Positions 1 to 8,171 of a stretch of DNA of 24,558 nucleotides are shown one piece after another; the stretch's first letter is position 1; each line of letters begins with the position of its first letter. The position numbers and the translations under genes were made by a program. The notes beneath the pieces were generated by a model that had not been told where the DNA came from, ran no database searches, and was given only the letters and a program-made list of their open reading frames with translations. Source of the DNA: CALGLS01 sp045105695 (lineage in GTDB: Bacteria > Bacteroidota > Bacteroidia > Chitinophagales > Saprospiraceae); assembly GCA_045105695.1 (NCBI GenBank), contig JBGCDT010000213.1, positions 1-24,558 of the forward strand, read 5' to 3'.

Positions 1-138
1 GGTCAACCGCAGATGACTGGCTACGTCACGAACGAATTTTTTTTTTTTTTTCTTTAATTTTTTATCACTGGCCATCATTTCTTGCAGCAGAGAAATTATA
101 GACTGTCGATGTTCTTTATCATTAAGATATTCAGACAT
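1..138 (-). CDS. TerB-like protein, N-terminal fragment (runs off the left edge)
   Basis: A reading frame starts at an ATG at 136-138 and stays open to base 1, giving 46 visible residues. It begins MSEYLNDKEHRQSI and continues with an LLQEMMASDKKLKK stretch and an FVRDVASHLRLT stretch. The pattern 'helix, M-A-x-D-x-K-L, basic or acidic turn, F-x-x-x-V-A-x-x-L-x-L' resembles the start of the TerB/tellurite-resistance-like helical fold, but the C-terminus is missing, so the family call is tentative. A 15-A tract (37-51 on this strand's complement) encodes five lysines in a row, where TerB proteins normally have a short acidic loop. An 18-A tract (141-158) lies two bases upstream of the ATG and probably forms the A-rich translation-initiation region common in Bacteroidota. 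The other two frames after the A15 tract stop within about six codons, so this frame is the plausible one. Confidence 0.5.
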   Translation of the reverse strand, partial: MSEYLNDKEHRQSIISLLQEMMASDKKLKKKKKKFVRDVASHLRLT

Positions 139-197
139 GATTTTTTTTTTTTTTTTTTGGTATGCAGTGGTTAGTCTTCAGTTTGCTTGTCATGCAG

Positions 198-209
198 TAT
201 TACGTAATA
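198..209. promoter_or_regulatory. 12-base perfect palindrome TATTACGTAATA
   Basis: A perfect palindrome lies between the sugar transferase stop (237) and the TerB-like start (138). It could be an operator for the TerB-like gene, but an AT-rich 12-mer like this can occur by chance. No T-run follows it, so it is not a simple terminator. Confidence 0.25.
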
Positions 210-236
210 GAGTCTGATTTCTATAGATTCAGAAAA

Positions 237-1655
237 TCATTTCCCTTTTCCTTGCAGCAAAACCAAAACCGTATAAAACAGAATTTTGAAGTCCAGACTA
301 AGGGAGCGGTTCTCTATGTAGAGCAGGCCAAATTTAAGGCGTTGTAGCATCTCCTCCAAATTAGAAGCGTACCCATATTTGACTTGCCCCCAAGAAGTGA
401 TACCGGGACGGACTTTCAGGAGATGTTTATAGTGTGGTTCTTTTTCCAGAATTTGATCAATGTAAAACTGACGTTCCGGGCGAGGGCCTACGAGAGACAT
501 CTCTCCGATGAGGACATTCCAAAACTGAGGTAGTTCGTCTAAGCGATATTTACGCATGGTTTTCCCCCAAGCTGTCACACGGCTATCGTTTTCCTTTGCC
601 AACTGGGGGCCACTTCGCTCCGCGTCTGTATACATGGATCGAAACTTATTGATAAAGAAAGGTTCTCCATTTTGTCCAATCCGCTCTTGTCGAAAAAGGA
701 TCGGACCTTTAGACGAAAGTCGAACACGCAACGAAATGAGAAGATACAATGGAAGCAGCAATACCAGAAAGAAAATAGAAACTGAAACGTCCAGTGTTCG
801 TTTTACGATTTTTTGCCAGCGCGGCATGATGTCGGCCTGAATTTCAATGAGTACCGCTCCGAAGACCTGATTCATCCGTACACTTCCCAAAAGAATGTCG
901 TACATGTCGGGGATGATTTTTATGTAAATCTTATCATTCAGATCGAAGAGGGCATTGAGGATTCCTTTTACTTTATTGTGGTCTGAACGTTCAACTGCGA
1001 TAACCACCTCTTCTACTTTTTCTGTTTTTATAATCGATAACAAGTCTTTCAATTTTCCCAAACGGGGAAGGTACTCCAGTAGCTCACTATCTGCTTTTCC
1101 ATTCGCATCTACAAAACCTACGAATTTGTAACCGATGCCTTCTTTCTTTGTATTGATGACTTCGAAGAGTTTTTTTGCTCGGTTATTCCCACCAATGATA
1201 ATGGTATTGAAACTAACGATTCCTTTCTTCAGACGGCGGTTTGCGCGAGTCAATAAGATCATCCTAAAGAAGGTGGTAAAAAAGAAATGCAATCCAAGTA
1301 AAGCTAAAAAGGACTGGTAATAAGTATGGTAGTCCCGAACAAAATCGTCTAATATCAAGGTAAAAAACAAACAGACTACACCAATAAAAGAAAGCAAAAA
1401 TGTGCGAACCAACGTCGCCAATCTAGACATACGATAGATGTCATTGTATTTATCAAAAATAGAATAGAGCAACAACCAACAGATGGGAACCAAGCCGATG
1501 CCGTACCAGAAGTTAGGATCTTCTAGGATCGTCCAATCGGGGATAATATTTTCTATCCGCTTTCTATAAGTGTAGAAGCAGGCCCAGGCCAACATCGCCG
1601 CAATGAAATCGGCTAGGCCATAGAAAAACATATCTCGTCTTCGTTTGCTATTCAA
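237..1655 (-). CDS. Polyprenyl-phosphate glycosyl-1-phosphate transferase (sugar transferase)
   Basis: This 472-residue membrane protein should start an envelope or exopolysaccharide repeat unit by moving a sugar-1-phosphate from a nucleotide sugar to undecaprenyl phosphate. The N-terminal 135 residues hold several hydrophobic segments. Residues about 148-270 form a nucleotide-binding-like domain (TIIIGGNNRA). The C-terminal bacterial sugar-transferase domain starts near 285 and shows the family signatures FRQERIG (321-327), KFRSM (337-341), RLDELPQFWNV (371-381) and MSLVGPRPE (386-394). The length fits the family. The start is probably a TTG at 1655, because a stop codon lies two codons upstream. 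It overlaps the upstream lipoprotein gene by 8 bases. The alternative ATG at 1631 would remove the basic segment KRRR that precedes the first membrane helix. It is the last gene of the polysaccharide operon. The sugar substrate cannot be told from sequence. Confidence 0.9.
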   Translation of the reverse strand: MNSKRRRDMFFYGLADFIAAMLAWACFYTYRKRIENIIPDWTILEDPNFWYGIGLVPICWLLLYSIFDKYNDIYRMSRLATLVRTFLLSFIGVVCLFFTLILDDFVRDYHTYYQSFLALLGLHFFFTTFFRMILLTRANRRLKKGIVSFNTIIIGGNNRAKKLFEVINTKKEGIGYKFVGFVDANGKADSELLEYLPRLGKLKDLLSIIKTEKVEEVVIAVERSDHNKVKGILNALFDLNDKIYIKIIPDMYDILLGSVRMNQVFGAVLIEIQADIMPRWQKIVKRTLDVSVSIFFLVLLLPLYLLISLRVRLSSKGPILFRQERIGQNGEPFFINKFRSMYTDAERSGPQLAKENDSRVTAWGKTMRKYRLDELPQFWNVLIGEMSLVGPRPERQFYIDQILEKEPHYKHLLKVRPGITSWGQVKYGYASNLEEMLQRLKFGLLYIENRSLSLDFKILFYTVLVLLQGKGK

Positions 1656-2511
1656 ATTTCACCAGCTTCAGATTGTCCAGATAAATATCAGCTTCGGTCA
1701 TTGGGTTTTCACTATCATCAGGGTTGATGGCGGCAGTTAGATGCAAACGGTAATAGCGCACACCAAGCTGATTTTCTACATCCGATATCGGTCCACTGAG
1801 ATCGAAATAGATTTTGGTCCACTCGGTAGTCGGCAATATTCCTTGATTGAAATTAGAAACAATAGGAGTATTCAAGTTGTCATATCCAACAAGACCAACG
1901 TTCATTAATACATCTGACTTGTAATCCATCTCCATGTAATAAACATTAGAAAACTGAGGAAATTCATCTAATTCTAAGGAGGCAATGTCAAAAAATCTAT
2001 TTTCCGTATCGAGGTGGATTATACCAGAACCTCCAACTACTTCAATTTCCGTTTCAGAAATCCCATCTGCGTCAAAAGACATATTATGTGTATCACCGCT
2101 GGAAAATTGTTCGATCATAATAAAATCAGCATCCTCTCGATAAGTAACTACAGGACTGATTGTCTGATTTTCTCCATCATCTAAATTAATAAATATAGAA
2201 TCTCTTTCGTAAAGTGGATACTGATCTGGGAACTCAGAAATACCATTGACTTTGATTCCTGCAAAAACCTCGATGACCTTCTCTCCTTCTCCTAAGACCG
2301 GAAAGGTAGTCGGCATCTGATAAGCGCCTATGAATTCGCTGTTGACATAGACCCAGGCATCTTTAATATTATTAGAGTTGCCGCCTTCGTCGGCGCTGGC
2401 CTGTAATTCGATATCATTGATGGTAATATAAGTAGGTTCTCTTTCATCGGGGTTGATGATATTGCAAGAAGCTAACAATAGTATTACAAATAGTAGAGAG
2501 AGTTGTTTCAT
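1648..2511 (-). CDS. Putative lipoprotein of the polysaccharide operon, unknown function
   Basis: This 287-residue protein has a lipoprotein signal peptide (MKQLSLLFVILLLASC, lipid-modified Cys16), so it should sit in the outer or inner membrane facing the periplasm or the surface. After the signal come mostly beta-strand-like segments and many acidic residues. An early stretch (about 45-110) looks like a small beta-sandwich that could bind a partner or a sugar chain. The C-terminal 150 residues look like a jelly-roll, with alternating strands ending in a DIYLDNLKLVKFE strand. I do not recognise a named domain. The gene lies 19 bases downstream of the oxidoreductase and overlaps the start of the sugar transferase, so the three are very likely one transcript and a role in polysaccharide export or attachment is an inference from context. 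Confidence 0.75.
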   Translation of the reverse strand: MKQLSLLFVILLLASCNIINPDEREPTYITINDIELQASADEGGNSNNIKDAWVYVNSEFIGAYQMPTTFPVLGEGEKVIEVFAGIKVNGISEFPDQYPLYERDSIFINLDDGENQTISPVVTYREDADFIMIEQFSSGDTHNMSFDADGISETEIEVVGGSGIIHLDTENRFFDIASLELDEFPQFSNVYYMEMDYKSDVLMNVGLVGYDNLNTPIVSNFNQGILPTTEWTKIYFDLSGPISDVENQLGVRYYRLHLTAAINPDDSENPMTEADIYLDNLKLVKFE

Positions 2512-2530
2512 GATTTTTATTTTTTGTTTT

Positions 2531-3514
2531 TCAAAGACTTTGATTATTAGATTTCATAACTTCAATGACTTCATGGGCGACCTTCAATGCGCGATAGCCA
2601 TCTTCCACATCGACCAAAGGACGCGAGTTGCTAACAATACTCTTACGAAAAGTTTCCAACTCCATTTTTATAGCATTATTATTAGCAATGTCCGGCATAT
2701 CTACGTGGATGTATTTCTGGCCATTAGCCGTATCTAACTCTAGTAGATTATCGCTCTTCGGCAAATCCGTTGATTGCTTATCATAGAGGCGAATGACCTG
2801 TGCCTGCTTTTCCAGAAAGTCCAAACTGATGTAAGCATCCTTCTGAAAGAGCCGCACCTTGCGCATTTGTTTTAGCGAAAGCCGACTGGCCGTCAAATTA
2901 GCGACGCAGCCATTTTCAAATTCCAGACGCGCATTACTGATGTCCGGCGTATCGCTCACCACCGCTACCCCACTAGCCGATATTTTTGCAACCGGCGAAT
3001 CCACCATACTCAGTACGATGTCTATATCGTGGATCATCAAATCCAAGACCACAGAAACATCAGTCCCCCTCGGATTGAACATCGCCAACCGATGCGCTTC
3101 GATAAACATAGGCGCCAGGTCTTTATCCTTCAGCGACAAAAACGCCGGATTGAATCGCTCCACATGACCGACCTGTACTTTCAGGTTTTTAGCTCTGGAC
3201 AAATCCAGCAAGGTCTTCGCCTCCGCAACAGTATGTGTCAGCGGTTTCTCAATGAAAACGTGTTTACCCATTTGCAAAGCTGCCTCCGCTAGTGCGAAAT
3301 GTGTGACGGTAGGCGTCACGATGTCCACAATATCGACAGCAGCCATGAGTGCTTCGGCAGTTGGAAAGGCGGTAATTCCTTTTTCCGCAGCGATGCTTTC
3401 GCACAACTTTGTATCAATATCGTAGCAGCCGACGAGCTCGAGTTCGTCGATGAGCTGAATGCACTTGAGGTGGATTTTACCGAGATGTCCGGTACCGATG
3501 AGACCTATTTTCAT
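2531..3514 (-). CDS. Gfo/Idh/MocA-family NAD(P)-dependent oxidoreductase
   Basis: This 327-residue protein has an N-terminal Rossmann fold with the dinucleotide motif GTGHLG at residues 7-12. The family lysine motif EKPL is at 89-92. A GHVERFNPA stretch (116-124) begins the substrate domain, and a DLMIHDID segment near 158-165 supplies the usual histidine. Members oxidise or reduce sugars and nucleotide sugars, for example UDP-GlcNAc 3-dehydrogenases. The HVERFNPA segment resembles those sugar-nucleotide enzymes, but the substrate is not proven. It is the first gene of the operon with the lipoprotein and the sugar transferase, which suggests it makes a modified sugar for a surface glycan. The ATG at 3512-3514 is the natural start because the Rossmann strand begins right after it. 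Length is normal for the family. Confidence 0.9.
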   Translation of the reverse strand: MKIGLIGTGHLGKIHLKCIQLIDELELVGCYDIDTKLCESIAAEKGITAFPTAEALMAAVDIVDIVTPTVTHFALAEAALQMGKHVFIEKPLTHTVAEAKTLLDLSRAKNLKVQVGHVERFNPAFLSLKDKDLAPMFIEAHRLAMFNPRGTDVSVVLDLMIHDIDIVLSMVDSPVAKISASGVAVVSDTPDISNARLEFENGCVANLTASRLSLKQMRKVRLFQKDAYISLDFLEKQAQVIRLYDKQSTDLPKSDNLLELDTANGQKYIHVDMPDIANNNAIKMELETFRKSIVSNSRPLVDVEDGYRALKVAHEVIEVMKSNNQSL

Positions 3515-3732
3515 GTAGCGGGTGTGTAGTTGCTGTTTTGTAATATTCCGAACGGGTGGGTAAAAGTACGGTTCTTTGTGGGAGGGACGTAAGGGAGGGG
3601 GAGTTTTTTTTGTGTAGATTTTGGGGAATCGTCAGACGAGTCAAGCTTAGGAAAAGTTTGCGCTGACGCTTGAAGGGGCAGTGAGAATTCTTTTTCTGTT
3701 GGTAAAGAACTCTTAGAAAGTTTCAGCTGACC

Positions 3733-3785
3733 AAACCAAGGTCTGCTGCTCTACTTTGGTTTTATAAAGAGTAGCAGATTGGTTT
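3733..3785. repeat. Imperfect inverted repeat (long hairpin)
   Basis: AAACCAA (3733-3739) pairs with TTGGTTT (3779-3785). Inside it, 3742-3752 pairs with 3768-3778, with one G-T wobble and a two-base GG bulge. A run TTTTTG follows on the plus strand, so it resembles a plus-strand terminator, yet no plus-strand gene lies upstream. It could be a second barrier behind the PycTM gene or part of a small RNA. It lies in the 339-base gap 3515-3853. The rest of that gap shows no convincing gene; it holds a GAACGGGTGGGT stretch at 3550-3561 and a near-match to a -7 box (TACTTTTA, minus strand, 3561-3568) upstream of the oxidoreductase. Confidence 0.5.
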
Positions 3786-3800
3786 TTGTGAACTGGTTGG

Positions 3801-3846
3801 GAAAAGAACTTGCGCCGCAACTCGGAAGTTGCAGCGCAAGCTTTTC
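3801..3846 (-). terminator. Strong stem-loop terminator of the phosphatase-PycTM operon
   Basis: The hairpin has arms GAAAAG, CTTGCGC and GCAACT pairing with AGTTGC, GCGCAAG and CTTTTC around a CGGA loop. It has a single C/A mismatch and a two-base AA bulge. It begins 8 bases beyond the stop of the PycTM gene. On the minus strand the GC-rich stem is followed by TTCTTTTC, which fits factor-independent termination. Confidence 0.75.
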
Positions 3847-3853
3847 CTTAGAC

Positions 3854-5065
3854 TTAGCTCACTACCCCTACCTGCGTATAAAACAAAACAATAATAAAAG
3901 AAAGAACAGCAGCTATTAAGCCCACCATAAAAATATTATAAGAGTACTTTATCAAACGATACTTTCTGTCGAGGACATGACCGAGATAGTACATATCAAT
4001 AGACATATTATCATAGAGCAAAGATTGGTTTCGCTTGAGCATATCCAGATTATCAATAAAGTCATCTTTCGGAATAGTGATGAAATTACCAAAAAATAAA
4101 ATACTCTTTTTCCTTTTTACAATATCCTCTGTGGTAATAGAACCTTTAGTTACTTCCGGTCTTGCAGAAATGATGGCAAAAATAGCAGAACCCAAGACAA
4201 AAACCAGCAGTATGACAATCGGTACTAAAAAGCGATTGTGCATAAATCCAATGGTTTCATTCATTGTAAAACTCGCTCCTAATAGAGTAACAATGGCAGA
4301 AATAATAATCGTGTTGACACTGATCATCATATTTGCTTTTCCATCTGCGATGGAACTGAGGTTGATGTGATTTCGATAAGAGGTGCGGTACAAGGTATCG
4401 ATTCCTCGCCCGAAATTCTTTCCTGTTTTTTTCTTTATCGATGCAGTATTTGCTTTCGCGATTCTTTTGCGCTGACTGTCAATATTATCCGCTAGTCGGT
4501 ATTGATATTTATCATTGGCGTAGCTGGTGCGAAAGCTTATGCCTGTTAGGAAATCATATTGTTGTTGTGCCCAAACTTTGTTTTTTATGATCTTATGATA
4601 TTGTTCTTCCAGCTCTACGCGTAGTAACGTGCTGCTGCGTTTAAAATCCTTGGAGCCAGTATAAGCGATGCTCGCATCTCGTAGAATGTCAATCAGTTTG
4701 CCAGTCATTGGACTATCTGATTTTGTGCCTCTGATCAGCGCTGCAACTTTGTCAATTTTCTCTTTTGGATATTTTCTATCTTCCAAAAAGCTAGCTGCGA
4801 GCGCAACAGAAGCTTCGTGATAGTCATCGTAATTAATGGCTTTCCCTGAAAGGTAGAACCAAGCGGCTAATCTTAGTATCTCTATGTTTTCCTCGGAGGC
4901 TTCCATCTCTTGAGCAATTTTCTTACTTGTTTTTACAACCTCTTTAATGTAGCTGTAATTATGAAATTTGTAGCTGAGTGGAAAGTTTTGCTTGAAGTAT
5001 TTTTTTAGAAACTTCTTGGCTTGCTTCGTTATAGAGGGAGTTGATTTCGTTTTGTCTTTTGACAT
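3854..5065 (-). CDS. Pycsar-effector-like membrane protein with degenerate HD-like N-terminus
   Basis: This 403-residue protein has two parts. Residues about 30-160 look like an HD phosphohydrolase helical bundle with an early histidine (H35), the AAWF helix, H83 and D130. The diagnostic HD pair, expected after AAWF (compare AAWFHDTGY in relatives I recall), reads YL at 71-72, so metal-dependent catalysis is probably lost. Residues about 236-400 match the PycTM (DUF5706) type: a polar DGKANMMISVN lead-in, then membrane helices near 248-268, 280-300 and 374-398. PycTM proteins are the membrane effectors of Pycsar anti-phage systems and respond to cyclic pyrimidine nucleotides. The gene lies 23 bases downstream of a lipoprotein phosphatase, and no nucleotide cyclase is visible in the window. 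Defence is therefore possible, but this housekeeping-like HD-PycTM form is common in Bacteroidota and may have another role. Confidence 0.75.
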   Translation of the reverse strand: MSKDKTKSTPSITKQAKKFLKKYFKQNFPLSYKFHNYSYIKEVVKTSKKIAQEMEASEENIEILRLAAWFYLSGKAINYDDYHEASVALAASFLEDRKYPKEKIDKVAALIRGTKSDSPMTGKLIDILRDASIAYTGSKDFKRSSTLLRVELEEQYHKIIKNKVWAQQQYDFLTGISFRTSYANDKYQYRLADNIDSQRKRIAKANTASIKKKTGKNFGRGIDTLYRTSYRNHINLSSIADGKANMMISVNTIIISAIVTLLGASFTMNETIGFMHNRFLVPIVILLVFVLGSAIFAIISARPEVTKGSITTEDIVKRKKSILFFGNFITIPKDDFIDNLDMLKRNQSLLYDNMSIDMYYLGHVLDRKYRLIKYSYNIFMVGLIAAVLSFIIVLFYTQVGVVS

Positions 5066-5088
5066 ATTTGTATTGTTAAAATAATATT

Positions 5089-6315
5089 TTATCCTTTGTT
5101 CGGTTCTTCAAATAGCTGTTCTTCTTCTGTATCGGAATCTTCTTTTTTATTTATTTTCTCTTTTATTTTATTTAAAATTTTCAAGCCTTTCTTTTTCTCT
5201 TCCGCTACTGTTGGCGGTGGAATTTCCATCGTGTATTTCTTTTTTAATTCGTTACGACGTTCTTCATTAAGATTGAATTTCAATTCTAGATAATTGTCCA
5301 TTCCACCATATTTATTTTCAATCACGTCAAAGACTCGATCAAAATATTCTTCCTGAACAGCGAAAGCATAAGAAGATGTTTCCGTATCTATACCAACCAA
5401 ACGAGCGCGACGGCTTTTCTTTTTATTCTCCTCAAATCGGTAAAAATTCGACATTAAATATTCATTCTTCACTACCTCCTTTTCCACGCCCAATGCAGAA
5501 AGAATTACGATACTCATTAGCCCCGTTCTGTCTTTACCACCGGTGCAGTGATAGAGCAATGGCACATCTTTTTCCTCTTCGTTTAATAACAGTTCTATCA
5601 CAGGTTTGAAATCAGTAGCAACAGAATCAGCAAATGCTGTCATGATATATCCAAAATATTCCTTGGCTGCTTTTCCTTTCAGACGTTTACTTAATACTTC
5701 TTTTTTTATCCGCTTGTGTTCTTTTCCTTCTTTGTCCGCTATCGCAAACTGATAATATTTCACGCCTTCCGGTAAACGGTCTCTATCTTTTTCAACTTCA
5801 ATATCATTTCTAAAATCACAGACCGCTTTAATGTCTAAATCAGACATGTACTTCAAATCTTTTTTTGTCAAATCTGAAAGTTTATCCGAACGGAAAATTC
5901 TACCCCAGCGAACAATACGATTTTCACCAGCCGGCAACCCTCCCAAGTCTCTGAAATTAATAGCTCCCTTCATAGGCACGATACGTTCAGTAACGAGGTA
6001 CCGATCAGAGCCATCTTCAGAGGTAATTCCAAAAAACTTCCGGCCCTCTAAACCTGCCTTTGGGAAAGCGATATAATCTCCGTCAAACGTTGCAGTGGGC
6101 TTATCCCAATCGATTGTATTAGGGTCTTCTGCCATTACGATTTTCCACTTTTTGCTTTCTGCAAAATGTAGTTTATAATCTGCTTTTTTGGTACGCTCTA
6201 CTACGACATCCTCCTTTAGAGTGTATGCCGGGTTTGGAATCGCATTTCTACTACAAGCTGATAAACCAATAATTAGAATTGCTAAAACTAGAAATAGGGA
6301 TACGTTGAAATTCAT
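5089..6315 (-). CDS. Lipoprotein tyrosine-protein phosphatase (Y_phosphatase3 type)
   Basis: The product is a 408-residue lipoprotein if translation starts at the ATG at 6313-6315. That start puts a signal peptide first (MNFNVSLFLVLAILIIGLSAC, with the lipid-modified Cys21). An upstream in-frame start at 6363 would add 16 polar residues before the signal and is less likely. The phosphatase domain shows the NFRDLGG motif (about 120-126), CDFRND (about 166-171) and the P-loop HCTGGKDRTG, whose Cys257 and Arg263 form the CX5R active site. The residues needed for catalysis are present. The family removes phosphate from tyrosine or other substrates. Here it would act in the periplasm or at the cell surface. 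The last 60 residues are very rich in Lys and Glu and probably disordered. It shares a transcript with the PycTM protein. Confidence 0.88.
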   Translation of the reverse strand: MNFNVSLFLVLAILIIGLSACSRNAIPNPAYTLKEDVVVERTKKADYKLHFAESKKWKIVMAEDPNTIDWDKPTATFDGDYIAFPKAGLEGRKFFGITSEDGSDRYLVTERIVPMKGAINFRDLGGLPAGENRIVRWGRIFRSDKLSDLTKKDLKYMSDLDIKAVCDFRNDIEVEKDRDRLPEGVKYYQFAIADKEGKEHKRIKKEVLSKRLKGKAAKEYFGYIMTAFADSVATDFKPVIELLLNEEEKDVPLLYHCTGGKDRTGLMSIVILSALGVEKEVVKNEYLMSNFYRFEENKKKSRRARLVGIDTETSSYAFAVQEEYFDRVFDVIENKYGGMDNYLELKFNLNEERRNELKKKYTMEIPPPTVAEEKKKGLKILNKIKEKINKKEDSDTEEEQLFEEPNKG

Positions 6316-6497
6316 TATTATTTGATTAGAAAGTTCTTGTTGCTCCTTATCGACACAGTCCAAAGAGTGGCAGCAAAATGAAGGAGCCTGTTCAATTGAA
6401 AGTTTTGCCTGTTCTTAAAAAGTTGTTTTAAAACTATCGTAGGAGCTGCCCCTAAAACGAGTGAACCAAAAGATTGTTCTCTCTCCAGAATATCTGA

Positions 6498-6513
6498 TGA
6501 TGCCTGAGCATCA
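6498..6513. promoter_or_regulatory. Small inverted repeat in the divergent promoter region
   Basis: TGATGC and GCATCA flank a CTGA loop, about midway between the divergent phosphatase (start 6315) and AraC-type regulator (start 6694). It may be an operator for one or both. The 378-base gap 6316-6693 shows no gene that I can support, and I found no TAnnTTTG box in it. A TATAAT sits at 6592-6597 without a clear -35 partner. Confidence 0.25.
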
Positions 6514-6693
6514 GATTAGCAAATGGAGCGTACAGAAAATAAAGCAATGATTAATACGAGCATTCCCTGAACATTTCCCACCCTCAATCTTTATAATTAG
6601 AGAAACTGTACTATCGCCTAAGACTCAGTTATAGAGCAGTAATAAATCCCGAACCTCAATATAACAATAGTCTTACAGCAAAATCAAATTGAC

Positions 6694-7722
6694 ATGGAAC
6701 TTACCGTAAAAAATTATCAACCTCATAAATTTATAAATAATATCGCCGATCAAATAGGCATCGAATCAAAATTGGATTGTCTGGAAGAACGAATTACCCT
6801 TTCTGGTAAAAAGGGAGATGGAAAAATAAGTGGTTATTTATTTAGTGATGGTATAGGGCTGGTTGTTTTTGATTGTATGTTGAAATCAGATTGGGAAATC
6901 CAATTTGTAAATGATGCTCCTGCACCAATCTTATTTAATTTTGCAATCGAAGGAGAGCTATGGCATACCTTCAACAATGATGATATTCGTTACCAACTCA
7001 ATCCTCTGGAAGGAAGTATTACCGCCTGCCCCGCCTGTAGTTCACAGACGATGAAGATTCCGGGCAATAGAAAAGTAATGTTTGTAATGCTTCTAATCGA
7101 TCGAGAAATGTACTTGGATAAAATAGATTGCATTGTCGAAAAGATGCCAGATAAGCTCGCTGATATTTTTACTGATTCAACTGCGGAACGTCCATTTTTT
7201 CATCAAGGAAATTATAGTATTTCTGCTTCTGAGTGTATGCAAAAAATCAACAGTGATAAACATTCTGGCTTGGTGAGAAGTACCTTTCTTGAATCCAAAA
7301 CGCTGGAGCTATTGAGTCGTCAGATCAAACAATTCAAAGACGATTTACTATCCCCTGGAAAACAAGTTATGTTGCGACGCTACGATGTGGATAAAATAAA
7401 AGCAGCAAGAGATGTCCTAACTGCTGATTTGCAAAACCCTCCAATCATTGAGAAACTAGCAAAAAAGGTTGGTATCAATCAGCAAAAACTAAAGGCTGGT
7501 TTTAAAGTGATTTTCGACGCTACTATTAATCAGTATTTGACAGCGGAGCGAATGGAGCATGCTTCACTGTTGTTGTTGAAAGGAGCTTCAGTGAAAGATG
7601 CTGCATTAGAAGTTGGTTATTCTAATCAGAGCCATTTCGCTAAGAAGTTTAAAGAAAAATATGGTGTATTACCAAAAGAATATATGAAGAGTATAAAGAT
7701 AAAACTAGGATCGATAGGATAA
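6694..7722 (+). CDS. AraC-family transcriptional regulator
   Basis: This 342-residue protein has a variable N-terminal sensing region and a C-terminal AraC/XylS DNA-binding domain at about 228-332. The domain holds two helix-turn-helix units: one around PIIEKLAKKVGINQQKLKAGF and one around SVKDAALEVGYSNQSHFAKKF, which is followed by the usual KEKYGVLPKEY end. The N-terminal half resembles the PchR-like group of AraC regulators in its PACSSQTMKIPGN region, but the ligand is unknown. The gene is transcribed away from the phosphatase-PycTM operon across a 378-base region, so it is a natural candidate to control that operon or itself. It converges with the thioredoxin-like gene, only 32 bases away. 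No odd codon use is obvious. Confidence 0.9.
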   Translation: MELTVKNYQPHKFINNIADQIGIESKLDCLEERITLSGKKGDGKISGYLFSDGIGLVVFDCMLKSDWEIQFVNDAPAPILFNFAIEGELWHTFNNDDIRYQLNPLEGSITACPACSSQTMKIPGNRKVMFVMLLIDREMYLDKIDCIVEKMPDKLADIFTDSTAERPFFHQGNYSISASECMQKINSDKHSGLVRSTFLESKTLELLSRQIKQFKDDLLSPGKQVMLRRYDVDKIKAARDVLTADLQNPPIIEKLAKKVGINQQKLKAGFKVIFDATINQYLTAERMEHASLLLLKGASVKDAALEVGYSNQSHFAKKFKEKYGVLPKEYMKSIKIKLGSIG

Positions 7723-7754
7723 TGTAAGTCTATTGTTAGATACAACAACGAAAC

Positions 7755-8105
7755 TCACTCTTGTTTAGAGTTTTCGATATGTTTACTTAGCTTCCTTCGC
7801 ATTTCAGCTGCAGGAACTAAACCACGAATCAAATCAACTACTTCTCCGTTTTTCACTATCAGTGTAGTTGGTATTGAAAATATATTAAAGAATTCAGCTA
7901 TTGACTTTTGTTTTTCTATATCGGCTTTGAAGAACTGGATATCCTTGTCATACTCTTTACTGATCCGTTCCATTATGCTATCCATAATTTCTGAATTTCC
8001 AGACCATTCAGCAGCAAAAACCAGAATGGAAAAATTCCCATCTGTAAGAATTATCTGTTCGAATTCCTTATCCGTGATTGCCTTATATTTTACCTTTTCA
8101 GACAA
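7755..8105 (-). CDS. Thioredoxin-fold protein lacking all cysteines
   Basis: This 116-residue protein has the thioredoxin order: strand SILVFAAEW, long helix, strand IQFFKADIEKQ, and the cis-proline segment SIPTTLIVKNGE (Pro79). The catalytic CxxC that normally follows the tryptophan is replaced by SGNS (35-38), and there is no cysteine anywhere in the protein, so it cannot be a thiol oxidoreductase. I recall Bacteroidota relatives that also read WSG here, so this looks like a stable non-redox branch, perhaps a chaperone or binding partner. The start appears to be TTG at 8103-8105, since no ATG lies upstream before a stop and the first internal Met is residue 41. It is 66 bases downstream of the sigma-54 activator and could share its transcript. 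Confidence 0.8.
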   Translation of the reverse strand: MSEKVKYKAITDKEFEQIILTDGNFSILVFAAEWSGNSEIMDSIMERISKEYDKDIQFFKADIEKQKSIAEFFNIFSIPTTLIVKNGEVVDLIRGLVPAAEMRRKLSKHIENSKQE

Positions 8106-8171
8106 ATCTTGCTTACTTTTATTTTAATATTATTTAGAAGCAGTTTAAAAAAACTACCTCATTATGAATAA

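Noticed and set aside
162..347. Plus-strand 61-residue open frame
   Set aside because: It overlaps the 3' end of the sugar transferase gene on the other strand and has no family pattern.
3550..3561. GAACGGGTGGGT upstream of the oxidoreductase as a copy of the shared element
   Set aside because: Only half the element matches; the TGAACA block and the outer ACAAAT end are absent.
3854..6315. Complete Pycsar defence system
   Set aside because: No cyclase gene is present in the window, so only an effector-like protein is supported.
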